Shown in pieces: positions 48,480 through 58,469 of a stretch of DNA of 64,000 nucleotides. Source of the stretch: Alphaproteobacteria bacterium. Lineage in GTDB: Bacteria > Pseudomonadota > Alphaproteobacteria > Sphingomonadales > Emcibacteraceae. How positions within the stretch are numbered: position 1 is the stretch's first letter; the number at the start of each line of letters is the position of its first letter. The notes below the pieces were generated by a model. The model did no database searches and had not been told where the DNA came from. It was given only the letters and a program-made list of their open reading frames with translations. The position numbers and the translations under genes were made by a program. The DNA is taken from positions 1 to 64,000 of the forward strand of contig JAUIDN010000015.1 of the NCBI GenBank assembly GCA_030428615.1, in the 5' to 3' direction.

Positions 48480-50258
48480 TTGACCAATGATCAGTACAGC
48501 ATTATCATAATTCTGGTGGGGGTATTCATCTTTTTTCTCTGGGGGCGATGGCGGTATGATGTCGTTGCTTTCAGTGCTTTAATGGTCAGTGTGCTTTCAG
48601 GGGTTATTACGCCGGATAATGCATTTAACGGATTTTCACATCCCGCTGTGATAACGGTTGCGGCGGTTCTTGTCATCAGCAGCGGGCTGGCCGTCGCGGG
48701 GGTAATTGACAGAATTGCGCATATCGTCGTGCCACCATTAAAAAGTCTGTTTTTGCAGATATCTGTCATGGCCAGCTTTTCGGCAATATTATCAGCACTC
48801 ATGAATAATGTGGCGGCGCTTGCGCTTCTGATGCCGGCAACCATTGACAGCGCAAAAAAGGCTAAGAGATCACCCGCGCTTTTGCTTATGCCGCTTTCAT
48901 TCGGGTCGATACTTGGTGGTTTAATCACCTTGATCGGCACACCACCGAATATCGTGATCGCCCATTACCGGGAAACTGTCGCCGGGGAGCCGTTTTCCAT
49001 GTTTGATTTCTCACCCGTGGGTGTTGTTGTGGCTTTTGTCGGGGTTATTTTTCTTGGCCTTGTGGGATGGCGTTTCCTGCCAAAGGACAGGCAAGCCAAA
49101 ACCGCCACAGACGAGCTTTACGATATTGATGATTATGTCGCGGAATGTGTCGTTGCGGAGGGGTCGGCAGCGATCGGGCAGAAAGTAAAGGACATTGACG
49201 ATATTGCCGATAGCTGTGACGTTCGTATCGCGGGTCTTATTCGTGGCGGCAAACGCATCCTTCGTTTAAGCCGGACGCGGGTTATCAAGGAAAAAGATAT
49301 TCTGATCATGAAAGCAGGCCCCAAGGAACTGGATAGTTTCGCGCATAAACTGGGACTTGAAATTAAGGGTGGCGACTATGACAAGTCATTATTTTCAAAT
49401 GATGATGTCTCCCTTCAGGAGGCGGTGGTTTCTGCGGACAGCCGGGTCATCGGGCGAAAAATCGGTGAAATCCGGTTAAAGTCGCGCTCAGCGCTTAATC
49501 TTCTGGGTGTTTCACGCCAGGGACAGAATATAAACCACGAACTTCATAAATTGATATTTAAAGCGGGAGACGTGCTTTTGCTGCAAGGGGATAGCGATAG
49601 TATGTCAAAATCGATGGACAGGCTTGGACTGCTACCACTGGCGGGCCGGGGCTTTAATATGGGGAAACGCCGCCATGCGGGGATCGCCATATTACTACTT
49701 GCCGGAGCGATTGGTGCGGCAGCAACGGGGCTGACCAGTCTTACTATTTCATTGGCCATTGCCGCCCTTGGCATGGTGTTGTTTGCCATCATTCCGCTAC
49801 GAGATCTTTATAACACCATTGATTGGCCAGTGATTATTCTTGTGGGATCAATGATCCCGATTGGCGGTGCGCTTGAAACCACGGGAACGACGGACCTTAT
49901 TGCGGCGGGGATACTTAACCTTTCGGAAGGCTATTCAGCCTTTGTCGTACTCTCGGTGCTTTTTGTTGTCACTATGACCCTATCCGACCTTATGAATAAT
50001 GTGGCAACAGCGGTGATGATGGCGCCCATTGCGGTCAGCATGGCAAATAGTTTGGGCGCCAACCCGGACAGTTTCCTGATGGCGGTAGCGGTGTCTTCGT
50101 CCTGCGCGTTTCTCACTCCGATCGGGCACAAAAACAATGCCCTGATCATGGGGCCGGGCGGATACCGGTTTGGCGATTACTGGCGCATGGGACTGCCGCT
50201 TGAGATCATTATTACAATCGTTGCCCTGCCGATGATTGCACTGGTCTGGCCGCTTTAG
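48480..50258 (+). CDS. SLC13-type anion permease with TrkA-C domains
   Basis: 'FSHPAVITVAAVLVISSGLAVAGVID', 'LIGTPPNIVIA'; two central TrkA-C-like repeats; TTG start. Confidence 0.88.
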   Translation: MTNDQYSIIIILVGVFIFFLWGRWRYDVVAFSALMVSVLSGVITPDNAFNGFSHPAVITVAAVLVISSGLAVAGVIDRIAHIVVPPLKSLFLQISVMASFSAILSALMNNVAALALLMPATIDSAKKAKRSPALLLMPLSFGSILGGLITLIGTPPNIVIAHYRETVAGEPFSMFDFSPVGVVVAFVGVIFLGLVGWRFLPKDRQAKTATDELYDIDDYVAECVVAEGSAAIGQKVKDIDDIADSCDVRIAGLIRGGKRILRLSRTRVIKEKDILIMKAGPKELDSFAHKLGLEIKGGDYDKSLFSNDDVSLQEAVVSADSRVIGRKIGEIRLKSRSALNLLGVSRQGQNINHELHKLIFKAGDVLLLQGDSDSMSKSMDRLGLLPLAGRGFNMGKRRHAGIAILLLAGAIGAAATGLTSLTISLAIAALGMVLFAIIPLRDLYNTIDWPVIILVGSMIPIGGALETTGTTDLIAAGILNLSEGYSAFVVLSVLFVVTMTLSDLMNNVATAVMMAPIAVSMANSLGANPDSFLMAVAVSSSCAFLTPIGHKNNALIMGPGGYRFGDYWRMGLPLEIIITIVALPMIALVWPL

Positions 50259-51808
50259 GGTTTTAGAGGGTTTAGAGTGCTTTTTTCCTGCTCGTCCATC
50301 TGATCAAGAAGGCCCGTTTCCCAGCGCAGATATTCGCGGGCATGTTCCATGTTGCCGCTATGGCGGGCATGGGTATGAAAAAGAAAATCAATCCGGTCCT
50401 CATCGGGCGGATCATCCGGCGTTGAGACAGTTTTGATCCCGGCCGCTTTCCAGTCGTCGGGCTCCGTCAGGGATATGGCCCCCTTGCCGCCGAGGTCTTT
50501 GAGCGCATAAGTCGCTGTGAGCAATTCAGATGCAATGACAATGATATTCCCTTTGACGACAATCTGGTCGAGCTTCGGCCTTATGGACCAGACAGCACCA
50601 TCGATATGGGCGTTTCGATAATCTTCGCTTGATCTTATATCAACAATTGTGACATCGCCCGCCATTTTATTTTTCAGCTCATTGGAATCGATCAGGATCA
50701 GGCCGGAAACGTCGATTTCAATTTCATCAATTTTTACAAGTTCCTTCACCGTGCTCTCATCAAGCAACACGGCTTCATGCCCCATCCCGCGCAACCAGAT
50801 CACGGTCATTACCCCCCGGATACGGTGATTATCATAAATCACAATGCGGGCATTGCGGGTTGCAAACCACTGGTCCGTAGCCTGAACAAGCTGACCGCCC
50901 GGCGCATGCCTGAAGCCATCGGGGTGGCCTGCTTCATATTCTTCGCGTGTTCTGATATCAAATTTAAAGGTGGTTCTGTTCTCATCATCATCCCATTTTG
51001 ACAGAGTTTCCCTATCAATAACGGAGATATCATAATCCTCTATAAGCTGGTCAGCTTTCGCGCGTGCTGCGGCAACAACATCGTCCGAAAGTTCATCCGG
51101 ATAGGATCTGCTGGCGCCATATTCAAGTTCCAGTCCGGCAAGCCGCCAGCCCATGGTACCATTTTCAAGGGCGTAAATTTTATTGGGAAGACCCAGAATA
51201 TTCAACGACTGCGCACCGATCAGGCTTCTTGTCCGACCGGCACAATTAACAATGATATCCGCATCCGGATTATCCAGCATGGCTCTATACCTCAAACTGA
51301 GTTCCGCATTCGGACATGATGTGGACGACGGAATGGTCATTCGCCGATATTCTTCCGGCGTACGGCCATCAAGCAGTATGAAATTATCATCACCCGCGTC
51401 CATACGCGCTTTCAGTTGTTCTGCGGTTATGGAGGTGGTTCCCAATTCATGTTCGACAACCTCACCGAATGATTTGGAAGGCGCGCTTATCCCTTCATAA
51501 AGGGCATACCCCGCTTCTTTCCACGCTGTAACACCATCCTTAAGGACAATAACATTGTCATATCCGAGTTCTTCAAGCCTTTGGGCCGCTTTTTCCGAAA
51601 CCCCATCACCGTTATCAATCAGAATTGTCCTCGTCGTCGGTCGGGGAACAAAAAGACCTATTCTGGCTTCAAGAATGCTATAGGGAACGTGAGATACGAA
51701 AAAAGGATGCCCGTGGCCATAGTCGGCATTTTCACGCACATCAATGAATGCAGCTTCCTCGTTTCCGGAAAGTAGCCGTTTTACGTCATTTGCTGATTTA
51801 TATTTCAT
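50255..51808 (-). CDS. Multi-domain (four) rhodanese-like protein
   Basis: Four repeats of rhodanese-like 'DVRENADYGHGH', 'DGRTPEEYRRM', 'DIRTREEYEAGH', 'DIRSSEDYRNAH'; active-site-like 'NCAGRTRS' only in repeat 2. Confidence 0.88.
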   Translation of the reverse strand: MKYKSANDVKRLLSGNEEAAFIDVRENADYGHGHPFFVSHVPYSILEARIGLFVPRPTTRTILIDNGDGVSEKAAQRLEELGYDNVIVLKDGVTAWKEAGYALYEGISAPSKSFGEVVEHELGTTSITAEQLKARMDAGDDNFILLDGRTPEEYRRMTIPSSTSCPNAELSLRYRAMLDNPDADIIVNCAGRTRSLIGAQSLNILGLPNKIYALENGTMGWRLAGLELEYGASRSYPDELSDDVVAAARAKADQLIEDYDISVIDRETLSKWDDDENRTTFKFDIRTREEYEAGHPDGFRHAPGGQLVQATDQWFATRNARIVIYDNHRIRGVMTVIWLRGMGHEAVLLDESTVKELVKIDEIEIDVSGLILIDSNELKNKMAGDVTIVDIRSSEDYRNAHIDGAVWSIRPKLDQIVVKGNIIVIASELLTATYALKDLGGKGAISLTEPDDWKAAGIKTVSTPDDPPDEDRIDFLFHTHARHSGNMEHAREYLRWETGLLDQMDEQEKSTLNPLKP

Positions 51809-51811
51809 GAT

Positions 51812-52798
51812 CTACCTTAAACTTAAATCTACCTCTGCGGCGATAAAACCAAAGGCACTCCAACTATCTGTTTCCATGAAACGCTCCATCAGATCATATG
51901 CCCTTTCCTCATCACCATTATAAAGGAACCAGTTCGCCACACCATAGGCAACAGCCGCACCGCTGGGGTCATTGGGGTCAATATTAACCAGGTCTTCCGG
52001 CGGAATGTCGCCTTTATACATCAGTGTCAGATTATGATATGACATGTTTTCAATGATTGTCATATCCTTGTGGATATTAGCGACCGAGGCCTGTGCTTCT
52101 TCATCGCGACCCAAACGACGAAGGATCATATATATCCAGTGCGCAGTGGAGACAATATTATCATCATTTAAACCAAGGTCCTGCCCCGCCTGAAAAGCCG
52201 CGAGCGCTTTTTCGTAATCCTGCTTCAGATAATATGAAAGGCCCAAATGGTAATAAATGTTGCTATGGGTACTGGTCAGGAAAATACCTTGCGGGTTTGG
52301 TGCCCCATCGGGTTCGATCTTATCTTCTGTTCCCTGAATAAGCTTTTCAGCCATTTCATAATCGGCAACAGCACGATCAAGTTCACGGATGCTGATATAC
52401 CGATGGCCACGGTGGCGGTACATGCGCGCGTCTTCGGGAAATTTCTGAATACCTTCAGTAAATATTTCGATGGCGCGGCGATAATCACCAGTGTAGGCAA
52501 CACGGCGACCATACCAGATGATATTATCCGCGTTCATTGGATCAGCATCATAATCTGCTTTCGCCGCTGCAAGATTATCGAGTAGCGCCTGGCTTGGCTC
52601 ACGCGGGTAAAGCGGTTTACCCAGAAGCGACATTGCCTGTGCCCCTTCAGGCACATCGGCAAACAGTTTTGGGGTTGCCGCCATTTCTGCGCTCGCACTG
52701 TCTTCCTGACCGCTCACCGCTTCTTCTGTGTCCGTATTTTCTCCGGAACACGAAGCCAACATCGCCGCAGCCGCGATCATCAAAAATTTATATTTCAT
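51812..52798 (-). CDS. TPR-containing lipoprotein (paralogue 1 of 3)
   Basis: Lipobox 'MLASCSGE'; 'NIIWYGRRVAYTGDYRRAIEIFTEGIQKFPEDARMYRHRGHRYISIRELDRAVADYE'. Confidence 0.85.
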   Translation of the reverse strand: MKYKFLMIAAAAMLASCSGENTDTEEAVSGQEDSASAEMAATPKLFADVPEGAQAMSLLGKPLYPREPSQALLDNLAAAKADYDADPMNADNIIWYGRRVAYTGDYRRAIEIFTEGIQKFPEDARMYRHRGHRYISIRELDRAVADYEMAEKLIQGTEDKIEPDGAPNPQGIFLTSTHSNIYYHLGLSYYLKQDYEKALAAFQAGQDLGLNDDNIVSTAHWIYMILRRLGRDEEAQASVANIHKDMTIIENMSYHNLTLMYKGDIPPEDLVNIDPNDPSGAAVAYGVANWFLYNGDEERAYDLMERFMETDSWSAFGFIAAEVDLSLR

Positions 52799-52824
52799 TT
52801 CAGCTCCCTTTTTTTATTTTAATT

Positions 52825-53748
52825 TTATTTTCTCATTTTAAGGTCAACTTCGGCCGCAATAAAACCGAATGAACCCCACGAATTTGTTTTTATGAATTTT
52901 TCCATAAGGTCATATGCGCGTTCTTCATCACCATTATAAAGAAACCAGTTCGCAACACCATATGTAATGCTGGCTCCCGCCGGAATATTCGGGTCTGCGT
53001 TTAAGACTTCTTCCTCCGGCACCTCACCCTTATAAAACATATCAAGTTTATGGTAGTTATGAACTTCAATGATATTCATATCGGCATCAACATAATCAAG
53101 TGCTGCTTTCGCTTCGACGTCGCGACCAAGCCGCCTCAAATTCATGTAAATCCAATGTGTGGTGGATGCCGTGTTATCATCATTTAAATTCAAATCACGT
53201 CCCATTTTATAGACCCGCAATGAATTTTCAAAATCATGTTTCAAATAGTAAGCTAAACCAAGGTGGTAATATATATTGCTGTGTGTGCTGGTGACCGGTA
53301 TACCCGCCGGGTTTGGTGCCCCGTCCGGTTCTATTTTATCCTGTTCTCCCTTAATAAGGCTCACTGCAATTTCGAAATCCTCAATCGCGCGGTCAAATTC
53401 ACGAATGGTGATGTAGCGGTGACCGCGGTGGCGGTACATACGTGCATCGGTCGGATGTTTGCGAATACCTTCAGAAAAGATCAGGATGGCACGGCGGAAA
53501 TCACCCGTATAGGCGACACGACGTCCATACCAGATGATATTGTCTGCATTATCCGGGTCAACGTCGTATTTTGCTTTTGCTGCCGCAAGATTATCAAGCA
53601 GTTTCTGACTGGGTGCAGGCATCGTCAGCGATTTTCCAAACAGGGATACCGCTTGCGCCCCTTCGGGTACGTCCGGCAGCAGATGGGACTGCGAATACGC
53701 ATTCGAAAAACAACAAAACACAAAAATTACAGCTATCAATTTTTTCAT
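52825..53748 (-). CDS. TPR-containing exported protein (paralogue 2 of 3)
   Basis: Signal peptide; 'NIIWYGRRVAYTGDFRRAILIFSEGIRKHPTDARMYRHRGHRYITIREFDRAIEDFE'. Confidence 0.85.
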   Translation of the reverse strand: MKKLIAVIFVFCCFSNAYSQSHLLPDVPEGAQAVSLFGKSLTMPAPSQKLLDNLAAAKAKYDVDPDNADNIIWYGRRVAYTGDFRRAILIFSEGIRKHPTDARMYRHRGHRYITIREFDRAIEDFEIAVSLIKGEQDKIEPDGAPNPAGIPVTSTHSNIYYHLGLAYYLKHDFENSLRVYKMGRDLNLNDDNTASTTHWIYMNLRRLGRDVEAKAALDYVDADMNIIEVHNYHKLDMFYKGEVPEEEVLNADPNIPAGASITYGVANWFLYNGDEERAYDLMEKFIKTNSWGSFGFIAAEVDLKMRK

Positions 53749-53759
53749 ATTTTTATTCC

Positions 53760-54491
53760 CTATATTTTACTCAAGTAATCAGCGAGCGCCTTAACCTTTA
53801 CCGGGTCTGTAATATGCCGCGAGAAATCATCCCCTGGTGCCATGGAGGGAGCGTTCTTTGCATATGGGCTGGCAACCAATGTCCGGCAGGATGAGTGAAT
53901 TTCACTAACAGAGAATATTTTAAATAGCGCTTCCACATTTGGCGGATTTATTTTAGAGCACGGCATGATGGATATTCGCCCGGCCGCCTGATCAATTACA
54001 TTCTTTATTTTCAGTGCGCCTTCAATAGCCGTTTCTTTCTGACCGGAGGTGAGTATGCGTTCGATTCCAAGGTCAATTGCCTGTTCAAGTGCTTCTGATG
54101 TATCCGGGGTAACATCAAACGCGCGGTGAAGGGTCACACCCATTCCATCCGCATGATCAATAAGTTTTTTCAGTTTCGGATAATCCAAAGCCCCGTTTTC
54201 GTGGGTCATGCCGACAACGATCCCGGCCATACCATATTCACGCGCGCGGTCAATATCGTGCATCATCACATCCATATCTTCAAAATTGAAAATGAAATCA
54301 CCACCGCGCGGCCGGATCATAACATAGATCGGTTTTCCAAGTCTTGATGCCGCCTTCATCAACCCTGCTGATGGTGTCGTGCCCCCGATCCCCAATGCAT
54401 CACATAGTTCCAAACGGTCGGCGCCGTTGTTTACCGCATCAACAGCGCCTTTTATGGTATCCACACATACTTCGAAGGTTATTTTCTTCAT
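53760..54491 (-). CDS. cutC: CutC family protein
   Basis: 'FEVCVDTIKGAVDAVNNGADRLELCDALGIGGTTPSAGLMKAA', 'VMIRPRGGDFIF', 'LHRAFDVTPD', 'ILTSGQKETA'. Confidence 0.93.
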   Translation of the reverse strand: MKKITFEVCVDTIKGAVDAVNNGADRLELCDALGIGGTTPSAGLMKAASRLGKPIYVMIRPRGGDFIFNFEDMDVMMHDIDRAREYGMAGIVVGMTHENGALDYPKLKKLIDHADGMGVTLHRAFDVTPDTSEALEQAIDLGIERILTSGQKETAIEGALKIKNVIDQAAGRISIMPCSKINPPNVEALFKIFSVSEIHSSCRTLVASPYAKNAPSMAPGDDFSRHITDPVKVKALADYLSKI

Positions 54492-54496
54492 ACCTG

Positions 54497-55285
54497 TTAC
54501 TTGCTCAGATTGGGGATCTCAGCGTCTTCGCCCCACCATCTTTTGATGTTTTTTTCATATTCGCCCGAGTTAATATATTCGGCAATAAAATCATTCAGAT
54601 ATTCAAGATATTCGGGCTGACCTTTTTTGACACCCATCGCGACATCACCACTCACAAATATGCCCGGCAAGATTTCAAGGCTTCCGATCTGGCTGGCAAA
54701 ATAATCAGCCATTGAGCTATCTTCTATTCCTGCATCGACGCGGCGCTGTCTAAGCAGTAAAACCCCGTTGGGGGCAAAATTTTCAGTATAAACCAGTTCT
54801 GCATCCGGCACATTTTCAGCAATAAAAATGGCGCCACTTGTACCCCGGCCAGCCACCACCTTTTTACCGGCCAGATCATCCAGTGTTTTTATATTCTGCC
54901 CTTTTTGATAAATGATGCGAAGCCCGGTCTTGAAATAAGGGTCGGTAAAATCCACCACTTCCGCCCGTGCATCTGTCACCGTCATATTACCGATTACCAA
55001 ATCCAACTGACCGGAAACCAGCAGACTGACGCGTGCATCACCATATACATCCGTAACCTGTAATTCCACGCCAAGTTTTTTGGCGAGAAGCTTGGCGACT
55101 TCATAGTCATACCCGACAGGCTGGTTACGCGCGTCACGCCCGCCCATGGGCATACCACCGAGCGAAATGCCAACCTTAAGGTAACCACGCTCTTTAACGT
55201 CATCAATTATATTCGCCTGAGCCAGACTAAAGCCACTAAAGAGAAAAAAAATGGGTATTAACAAGATTCGCATTATAGTTCGCAT
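54497..55285 (-). CDS. Amino-acid-type ABC transporter substrate-binding protein
   Basis: Signal peptide 'MRTIMRILLIPIFFLFSGFSLAQA'; 'VKERGYLKVGISLGGMPMGGRDARNQPVGYDYEVAKLLAKKLGVE', 'LDLVIGNMTVTDARAEVVDFTDPYFKTG'. Start moved to 55285 to avoid overlap with the upstream gene. Confidence 0.9.
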   Translation of the reverse strand: MRTIMRILLIPIFFLFSGFSLAQANIIDDVKERGYLKVGISLGGMPMGGRDARNQPVGYDYEVAKLLAKKLGVELQVTDVYGDARVSLLVSGQLDLVIGNMTVTDARAEVVDFTDPYFKTGLRIIYQKGQNIKTLDDLAGKKVVAGRGTSGAIFIAENVPDAELVYTENFAPNGVLLLRQRRVDAGIEDSSMADYFASQIGSLEILPGIFVSGDVAMGVKKGQPEYLEYLNDFIAEYINSGEYEKNIKRWWGEDAEIPNLSK

Positions 55286-55289
55286 CGTC

Positions 55290-56318
55290 CTACACCATTT
55301 CACTTTCCCGAAGTTCTGGTTCGGCCATGCTTGGTTTCCAAAGCCAGTATTTACCCGGTTTTTCAAGATTATATGAAACCACCTTATGACCACCCTTGTT
55401 ATCAATCGCATGAATGACAAGTCCGGCGATGAAGCCTTCTTTGAGTTCCGCGACTTCTTCGACGGCAAATTTAACGGCGTCATCCAGCGAATATCCCAAT
55501 TTCATCGCCATAATGATTGATCGGGAGGTGCTGGCCCGAACGGCCATTTCACCTGTATGCGTACAGGCGGCAGCACCATATCTGCTGTCAGCATAAAAAC
55601 CGGCGCCCGCTATGGGGCTATCACCTAAACGGCCGGGATATTTCCACCCCCATCCGGATGTACTGGTCGCTGCGTGGATACCCGCATTCACGTCTTTACA
55701 CATAAAAACGGTTGTATCACGCACTTTTTCCGGGTCGGTAATGGCTGAATTCAGAGGTGCAAGCGGGATATCCGGAAATTTTTCAAATTCATCCAGGCTC
55801 AGTATTTCTTTTATTTTTGCTTCCCAGACTTCACGGGAATTTTCGAGCAGGGTATTCACTTCAGGCAAACCGATTTCAGCCGCGAGCCGGTCCGCACCAT
55901 CACCCGTTACCATAACGTGATTTAATTTCTGCATTACGGCGCGAGCAACCTGCGCAGCGTGATAGGTTCTTTTCAGCGCGCCAACCGCCCCTACTTCACG
56001 TGTCGTGCCATCCATTACACCGCCATCAAACTCCATTGTCCCCAGCAGATTTGGCCAGCCACCAAGACCGACACTTCTAACCGTCGGTTCCGCTTCAACA
56101 AGGTTGATGCCTTCAATCATGGCATCAATGCCGTAGAGACCTTCTTTTAATTTGTCCGCTGCGACGTTAATCCCGGGCCAGCCTGTGGCATTTGCAAGTA
56201 AGATCATATTATTCTCTTTGTTAGTGGACGATCTGATCACCTGCGACATTGCCTTGGCGCCCCCCATTGTCGTGGTTGCAAGGGCCGCTGATGACATTAA
56301 GAATTTACGTCTGTCCAT
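55290..56318 (-). CDS. Ntn-hydrolase asparaginase (glycosylasparaginase/isoaspartyl peptidase family) with Tat-type signal
   Basis: 'MDRRKFLMSSAALATTTMGGAKA'; 'RDTTVFMCKDVNAGIHAATSTSGWGWKYPGRLGDSPIAGAGFYADSRYGAAACT'. Confidence 0.88.
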   Translation of the reverse strand: MDRRKFLMSSAALATTTMGGAKAMSQVIRSSTNKENNMILLANATGWPGINVAADKLKEGLYGIDAMIEGINLVEAEPTVRSVGLGGWPNLLGTMEFDGGVMDGTTREVGAVGALKRTYHAAQVARAVMQKLNHVMVTGDGADRLAAEIGLPEVNTLLENSREVWEAKIKEILSLDEFEKFPDIPLAPLNSAITDPEKVRDTTVFMCKDVNAGIHAATSTSGWGWKYPGRLGDSPIAGAGFYADSRYGAAACTHTGEMAVRASTSRSIIMAMKLGYSLDDAVKFAVEEVAELKEGFIAGLVIHAIDNKGGHKVVSYNLEKPGKYWLWKPSMAEPELRESEMV

Positions 56319-56377
56319 ATTATATTTTTCCCATGATTTGCATATTGTCACATTCGACTTCCGCGGTCAAAGGTGAT

Positions 56378-57112
56378 TTACCTGCCGGACATTTTTGATA
56401 AAAATTTTGCAATGCGGGGATCAGAAAGTCCGCCATTTTCATCGAAAAATTCACTGGTTGGAAGATCATTTAATATCTTGCCATCATCCAGAAATACTAT
56501 TCTGTCAGAAATTTCGCGTGCAAATTCAATTTCATGTGTGACCGAAATCATGGTTATGCCCTGACCCGCAAGTTTTTTCAGAATATCAAGAACTTCCGCT
56601 GTCATTTCTGGATCCAGTGAGCTTGTCACTTCATCAAGCAAAAGATAATCAGGTGACATGGCAAGGGCGCGGCATATCCCCACCCGTTGTTTCTGACCGC
56701 CGGATAACTGTGCCGGATAGTAATGGGAGCGATCAGTAAGGCCAACGCTTTCAAGTAATTCTTCAGCTTTCTTTTCGGCTTCTGATTTTTCAAGATCAAG
56801 AACGGAAATCGGGGCAAGAGTTATATTTTCACTGACCGTAAGGTGGGGATAGAGATCAAATTGCTGAAATACCATTGAGCATTTTTTTCTGACTTCCCGC
56901 AATTCCGATTTACGCGACACATCAAGGCCGTCAACAATGATTTTACCACTTGTGATTTCTTCCAGGCCGTTGATACAGCGCAACAGAGTACTTTTGCCAG
57001 AACCACTTCCCCCTAAAATTGACATAACTTCACCCGGGCGAATGGTAAGATCAATTCCCTTTAAGACCTCAAGGTCGCCAAAATTCTTGCATAGTTTGTC
57101 AATTTCTATCAT
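56378..57112 (-). CDS. Amino-acid ABC transporter ATP-binding protein
   Basis: Walker A 'GGSGSGKST', signature 'LSGGQKQRVGICRALA', Walker B 'YLLLDEVTSSLDPE'. Confidence 0.95.
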   Translation of the reverse strand: MIEIDKLCKNFGDLEVLKGIDLTIRPGEVMSILGGSGSGKSTLLRCINGLEEITSGKIIVDGLDVSRKSELREVRKKCSMVFQQFDLYPHLTVSENITLAPISVLDLEKSEAEKKAEELLESVGLTDRSHYYPAQLSGGQKQRVGICRALAMSPDYLLLDEVTSSLDPEMTAEVLDILKKLAGQGITMISVTHEIEFAREISDRIVFLDDGKILNDLPTSEFFDENGGLSDPRIAKFLSKMSGR

Positions 57113-57121
57113 TGCATGCTC

Positions 57122-57796
57122 TTATATACCTGCCTGATATCTATAGGCACTAAATTTCTTTTCGAGCCTGGCACCAAGAAGGCCAAGCAGTTTGGCAAGA
57201 ATAAAATATGTCCCCCCTATTATCGGCCAGACGATGAAGGGCTCAAACGTTCTCTGGTTTACGATATCACCGACTCGCGTGAGGTCCACAACCCCGATCA
57301 CCGATATTAACGAAGTCACCTGTAGCTGGTTTATTGCCAATCCCACCACAAGCGGTATTGCAATCGCCACGCTTTGTGGATAAATAATTTTTTTGAGTAT
57401 CAACCATTCGTCCATCGCGAAACTGCGGGCGGCTTCAAGCTGTTTAGTATCAATCGCTTCAACTGATGATATCACAATTACCGCCCCGAAAGCTGCCGTA
57501 TTACCGGTAAGGGTTATGATCGCGGCCTGTATGGGAGTTATATCAATTTCGAGAAGAGCCGGAATGCCAAAATATACGAGAAATAATTGCACAAGAACGG
57601 GAGAGTTCTTCAAAAATTCGCTGATCATCATTAATAGCTTCCCAAGAACAGGTACCTTATAATAACGCGTCAGCCCAATTAAAATTCCGATCGCCAGACC
57701 AAACACAGACGATGCCAGAAATATGCCGACAGAGACACCGAGCCCTTCGGCCCAAAGTACAAAATCATAAGCAGTAAATCCCTGTTCGCCATACAT
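57122..57796 (-). CDS. Amino-acid ABC transporter permease (HisM/GlnP type)
   Basis: 'LMMISEFLKNSPVLVQLFLVYFGIPAL', 'QLEAARSFAMDEWLILKKIIYPQSVAIAIP'. Confidence 0.92.
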   Translation of the reverse strand: MYGEQGFTAYDFVLWAEGLGVSVGIFLASSVFGLAIGILIGLTRYYKVPVLGKLLMMISEFLKNSPVLVQLFLVYFGIPALLEIDITPIQAAIITLTGNTAAFGAVIVISSVEAIDTKQLEAARSFAMDEWLILKKIIYPQSVAIAIPLVVGLAINQLQVTSLISVIGVVDLTRVGDIVNQRTFEPFIVWPIIGGTYFILAKLLGLLGARLEKKFSAYRYQAGI

Positions 57797-57798
57797 GA

Positions 57799-58461
57799 TT
57801 AATTCGCTTCATTATACTTGTTTAAATGACGATGCCAGATTGCGATCACGCCGGATAGTGCAAAGGTGAGTATCCCATAAAAGAAAACAAGGAAAACGTA
57901 TACTTCGAATGGCCGGAACGTGGTGGATGCTATTATTTTGCTGGCACCCGTTAATTCGCCAAGTGTGATCGCCGATAAAATGGATGTCGTCAGTATCAGG
58001 TTAATGAACACCGAGCCCAGTGGCCGGACAGATGTTGTCAGGGCGATCGGCAGAATTATTTTACGGTAGATTTTCAATTTTGAAAAACCAAATGATTTAG
58101 CGGCTTCAATAATACCTTTGTCGACATTAAGGATGCCCGCTCTGATTGTTTCGGCTGCATAGGCACCGACTGCGACGCTTAGGGTCAGGCAACCGGTCCA
58201 GAAAGCATCAATATAGACACCTACTTCCGGTAAACCGTAATAAGCGAAAAAGATAAGCACGATGAAGGGAATATTTCTGAACAGATCAACATACCAGTAT
58301 GAAATGGTCCTGAAGATGTGGTTATCAGAAACACGCATAAGCGCAAAAACCAAGCCGATCAGGAAGCTTCCTAATATCGAAATTATGCTGACCTCTGCGG
58401 TAATAATAAACCCATCAATAAACGCGGGCATATGTTCCGACATTGAGGAAAGGTCAAGCAT
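57799..58461 (-). CDS. Amino-acid ABC transporter permease (HisM/GlnP type)
   Basis: 'YVDLFRNIPFIVLIFFAYYGLPEVG', 'AETIRAGILNVDKGIIEAAKSFGFSKLKIYRKIILPIAL'. Confidence 0.92.
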   Translation of the reverse strand: MLDLSSMSEHMPAFIDGFIITAEVSIISILGSFLIGLVFALMRVSDNHIFRTISYWYVDLFRNIPFIVLIFFAYYGLPEVGVYIDAFWTGCLTLSVAVGAYAAETIRAGILNVDKGIIEAAKSFGFSKLKIYRKIILPIALTTSVRPLGSVFINLILTTSILSAITLGELTGASKIIASTTFRPFEVYVFLVFFYGILTFALSGVIAIWHRHLNKYNEAN

Positions 58462-58469
58462 TCCGAAAA

